This document shows positions 63,351 through 64,000 of a stretch of DNA of 64,000 nt, one piece after another. Under the pieces are notes generated by a model, which was not told the origin of the DNA, did no database searches, and worked only from the letters and a program-made list of their open reading frames with translations. A program made the translations under genes and the position numbers. Each line of letters begins with the position of its first letter. Positions within the stretch are counted from its first letter, which is position 1. The DNA lies in assembly GCA_964372115.1 (NCBI GenBank), contig CAYJPN010000015.1, positions 1 to 64,000 on the forward strand. Reading direction: 5' to 3'. The stretch comes from CG2-30-36-16 sp964372115. GTDB taxonomy: Bacteria > Bacteroidota > Ignavibacteria > Ignavibacteriales > Ignavibacteriaceae.

Positions 63351-64000
63351 ATGCAGCTTGGTCAAATATTTGCGATGTCCCTTCAGTCGTTAAAAAATAA
63401 TCGATTGAGAACTTCATTGACAATTCTCGGTGTAGTGGTTGGAATATTTTCGATTATTGTAATAATGACAATTCTCACCATGCTTCAAAATTCAATTGAA
63501 GAAGGAGTATCTTTTTTAAGCAAGAACACTTTTCAAATACAAAAATATCCACCAATACGAACCGGCGGACATGGTGAATGGGAAAAATATAGAAACAGAA
63601 AAGATATTACTCTTGATGATTATTACCGATTACAAGAGATGCTGCCGCGTGCAAAATATATCGCCGCAGATCAGGGAATGGGCGGTAGAGTTGTTAAATA
63701 TAGGAATAAAGAAACAAACCCTAACATTTATGCCACAGGTGTAACTTCTGCAGTTATGCAAACAAGCAGTCTTTCCATACGAGAAGGACGTGGAATACAG
63801 GAGACCGATGTTGATTATTCGCGTAATGTGTGTGTATTGGGCCCCGATGTTGAAGAAAAACTTTTCGGCGGACTCGACCCGGTTGGGAAAAAGGTAAGAT
63901 TAGATAACATTGAACTTCAGGTTGTTGGTATTTTTGAAAAACAACCCGGTATGTTCGGACAAAGTTTTGATACCTTCATCGCATTGCCTATTACCACTTT
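63351..64000 (+). CDS. MacB-like ABC permease 3 (cut by window edge)
   Basis: The frame opens at ATG 63351 with AGGAAG upstream and stays open to the window end (216 codons, no stop). The product begins M-Q-L-G-Q-I-F-A-M-S and has the same N-terminal helix and MacB_PCD start as permease 2 (R-T-S-L-T-I-L-G-V-V-V-G-I-F-S-I-I-V-I-M-T), plus N-R-K-D-I-T and E-K-Q-P-G-M-F-G. It is a tandem paralogue of permease 2. Only the 5' part is visible. Confidence 0.9.
   Translation, partial: MQLGQIFAMSLQSLKNNRLRTSLTILGVVVGIFSIIVIMTILTMLQNSIEEGVSFLSKNTFQIQKYPPIRTGGHGEWEKYRNRKDITLDDYYRLQEMLPRAKYIAADQGMGGRVVKYRNKETNPNIYATGVTSAVMQTSSLSIREGRGIQETDVDYSRNVCVLGPDVEEKLFGGLDPVGKKVRLDNIELQVVGIFEKQPGMFGQSFDTFIALPITT

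Noticed and set aside
1..64000. CRISPR array, insertion sequence, prophage or defence island
   Set aside because: No regularly spaced repeats, transposase, integrase or known defence genes were found; the CPBP protease alone does not make an Abi system.

Overview
The window is an AT-rich chromosomal stretch from a Gram-negative bacterium of the Fibrobacterota-Chlorobiota-Bacteroidota (FCB) group, most likely Ignavibacteria or a close relative. Three lines of evidence point there. Six secreted proteins end in the type A sorting domain of the type IX secretion system (T9SS), most with the wording 'NYPNPFNP' that is typical of Ignavibacteria and Calditrichota. A T9SS plug protein is encoded at 1102-2334. 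Outer-membrane machinery (LptD-like protein, TolC-type porin, lipoproteins) is present. Start codons are ATG, TTG or GTG, and many genes have a readable GGAG/GAGG ribosome binding site. No rRNA, CRISPR array, insertion sequence, prophage or defence island was seen; the layout is ordinary, dense chromosome.

Layout. 117-3974: two unknown genes, the T9SS plug, a Gfo/Idh/MocA oxidoreductase and an LEA14-like lipoprotein. 4260-8274: ROK sugar kinase, LptD-like outer-membrane protein and a YacP-like NYN nuclease. 8438-13475: orphan histidine kinase with a cysteine-rich PAS region (-), secreted M14 carboxypeptidase (+), CPBP membrane protease (+), DUF502 membrane protein (-). 13595-23665: cell-envelope and maintenance genes: two GHL10 glycoside hydrolases, YceH, CBM-esterase plus M15 peptidase (coupled), a two-domain FKBP lipoprotein, a fructosamine-kinase/low-molecular-weight phosphatase pair and a class-C-type serine hydrolase. 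23715-25786: clpP, tig and tRNA-Leu. 26074-34839: PP2C phosphatase and a Ser/Thr kinase fused to a YCF48-like propeller, then murA, a membrane peptidase-MA protein, an AI-2E family exporter and a CCA-adding-type nucleotidyltransferase. 34897-44568 (all minus): adenine/adenosine deaminase, secF, secD, then purine nucleoside phosphorylase, nucleoside transporter, thymidine kinase, cytidine deaminase, methyltransferase and glycosyltransferase. 44692-53931: four consecutive T9SS cargo proteins. 54357-56727: WG-repeat protein, tadA and a lipoprotein. 57227-64000: tripartite TolC / MacA-like / MacB-like export system with one ATPase and at least three permeases, the last cut by the window edge.

How the genes work together. 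The main themes are envelope building (LptD, MurA, SecDF, peptidoglycan-type hydrolases), export to the cell surface by T9SS, nucleoside uptake and salvage, and protein quality control (trigger factor, ClpP, FKBP, possible deglycation). No convincing brand-new system is visible. The observations most worth a second look are the kinase-propeller fusion paired with a PP2C phosphatase, the putative protein-deglycation pair, the deaminase whose motifs fit adenine rather than adenosine, the shared C-terminal cassette of the T9SS cargo, and the multi-permease export operon.
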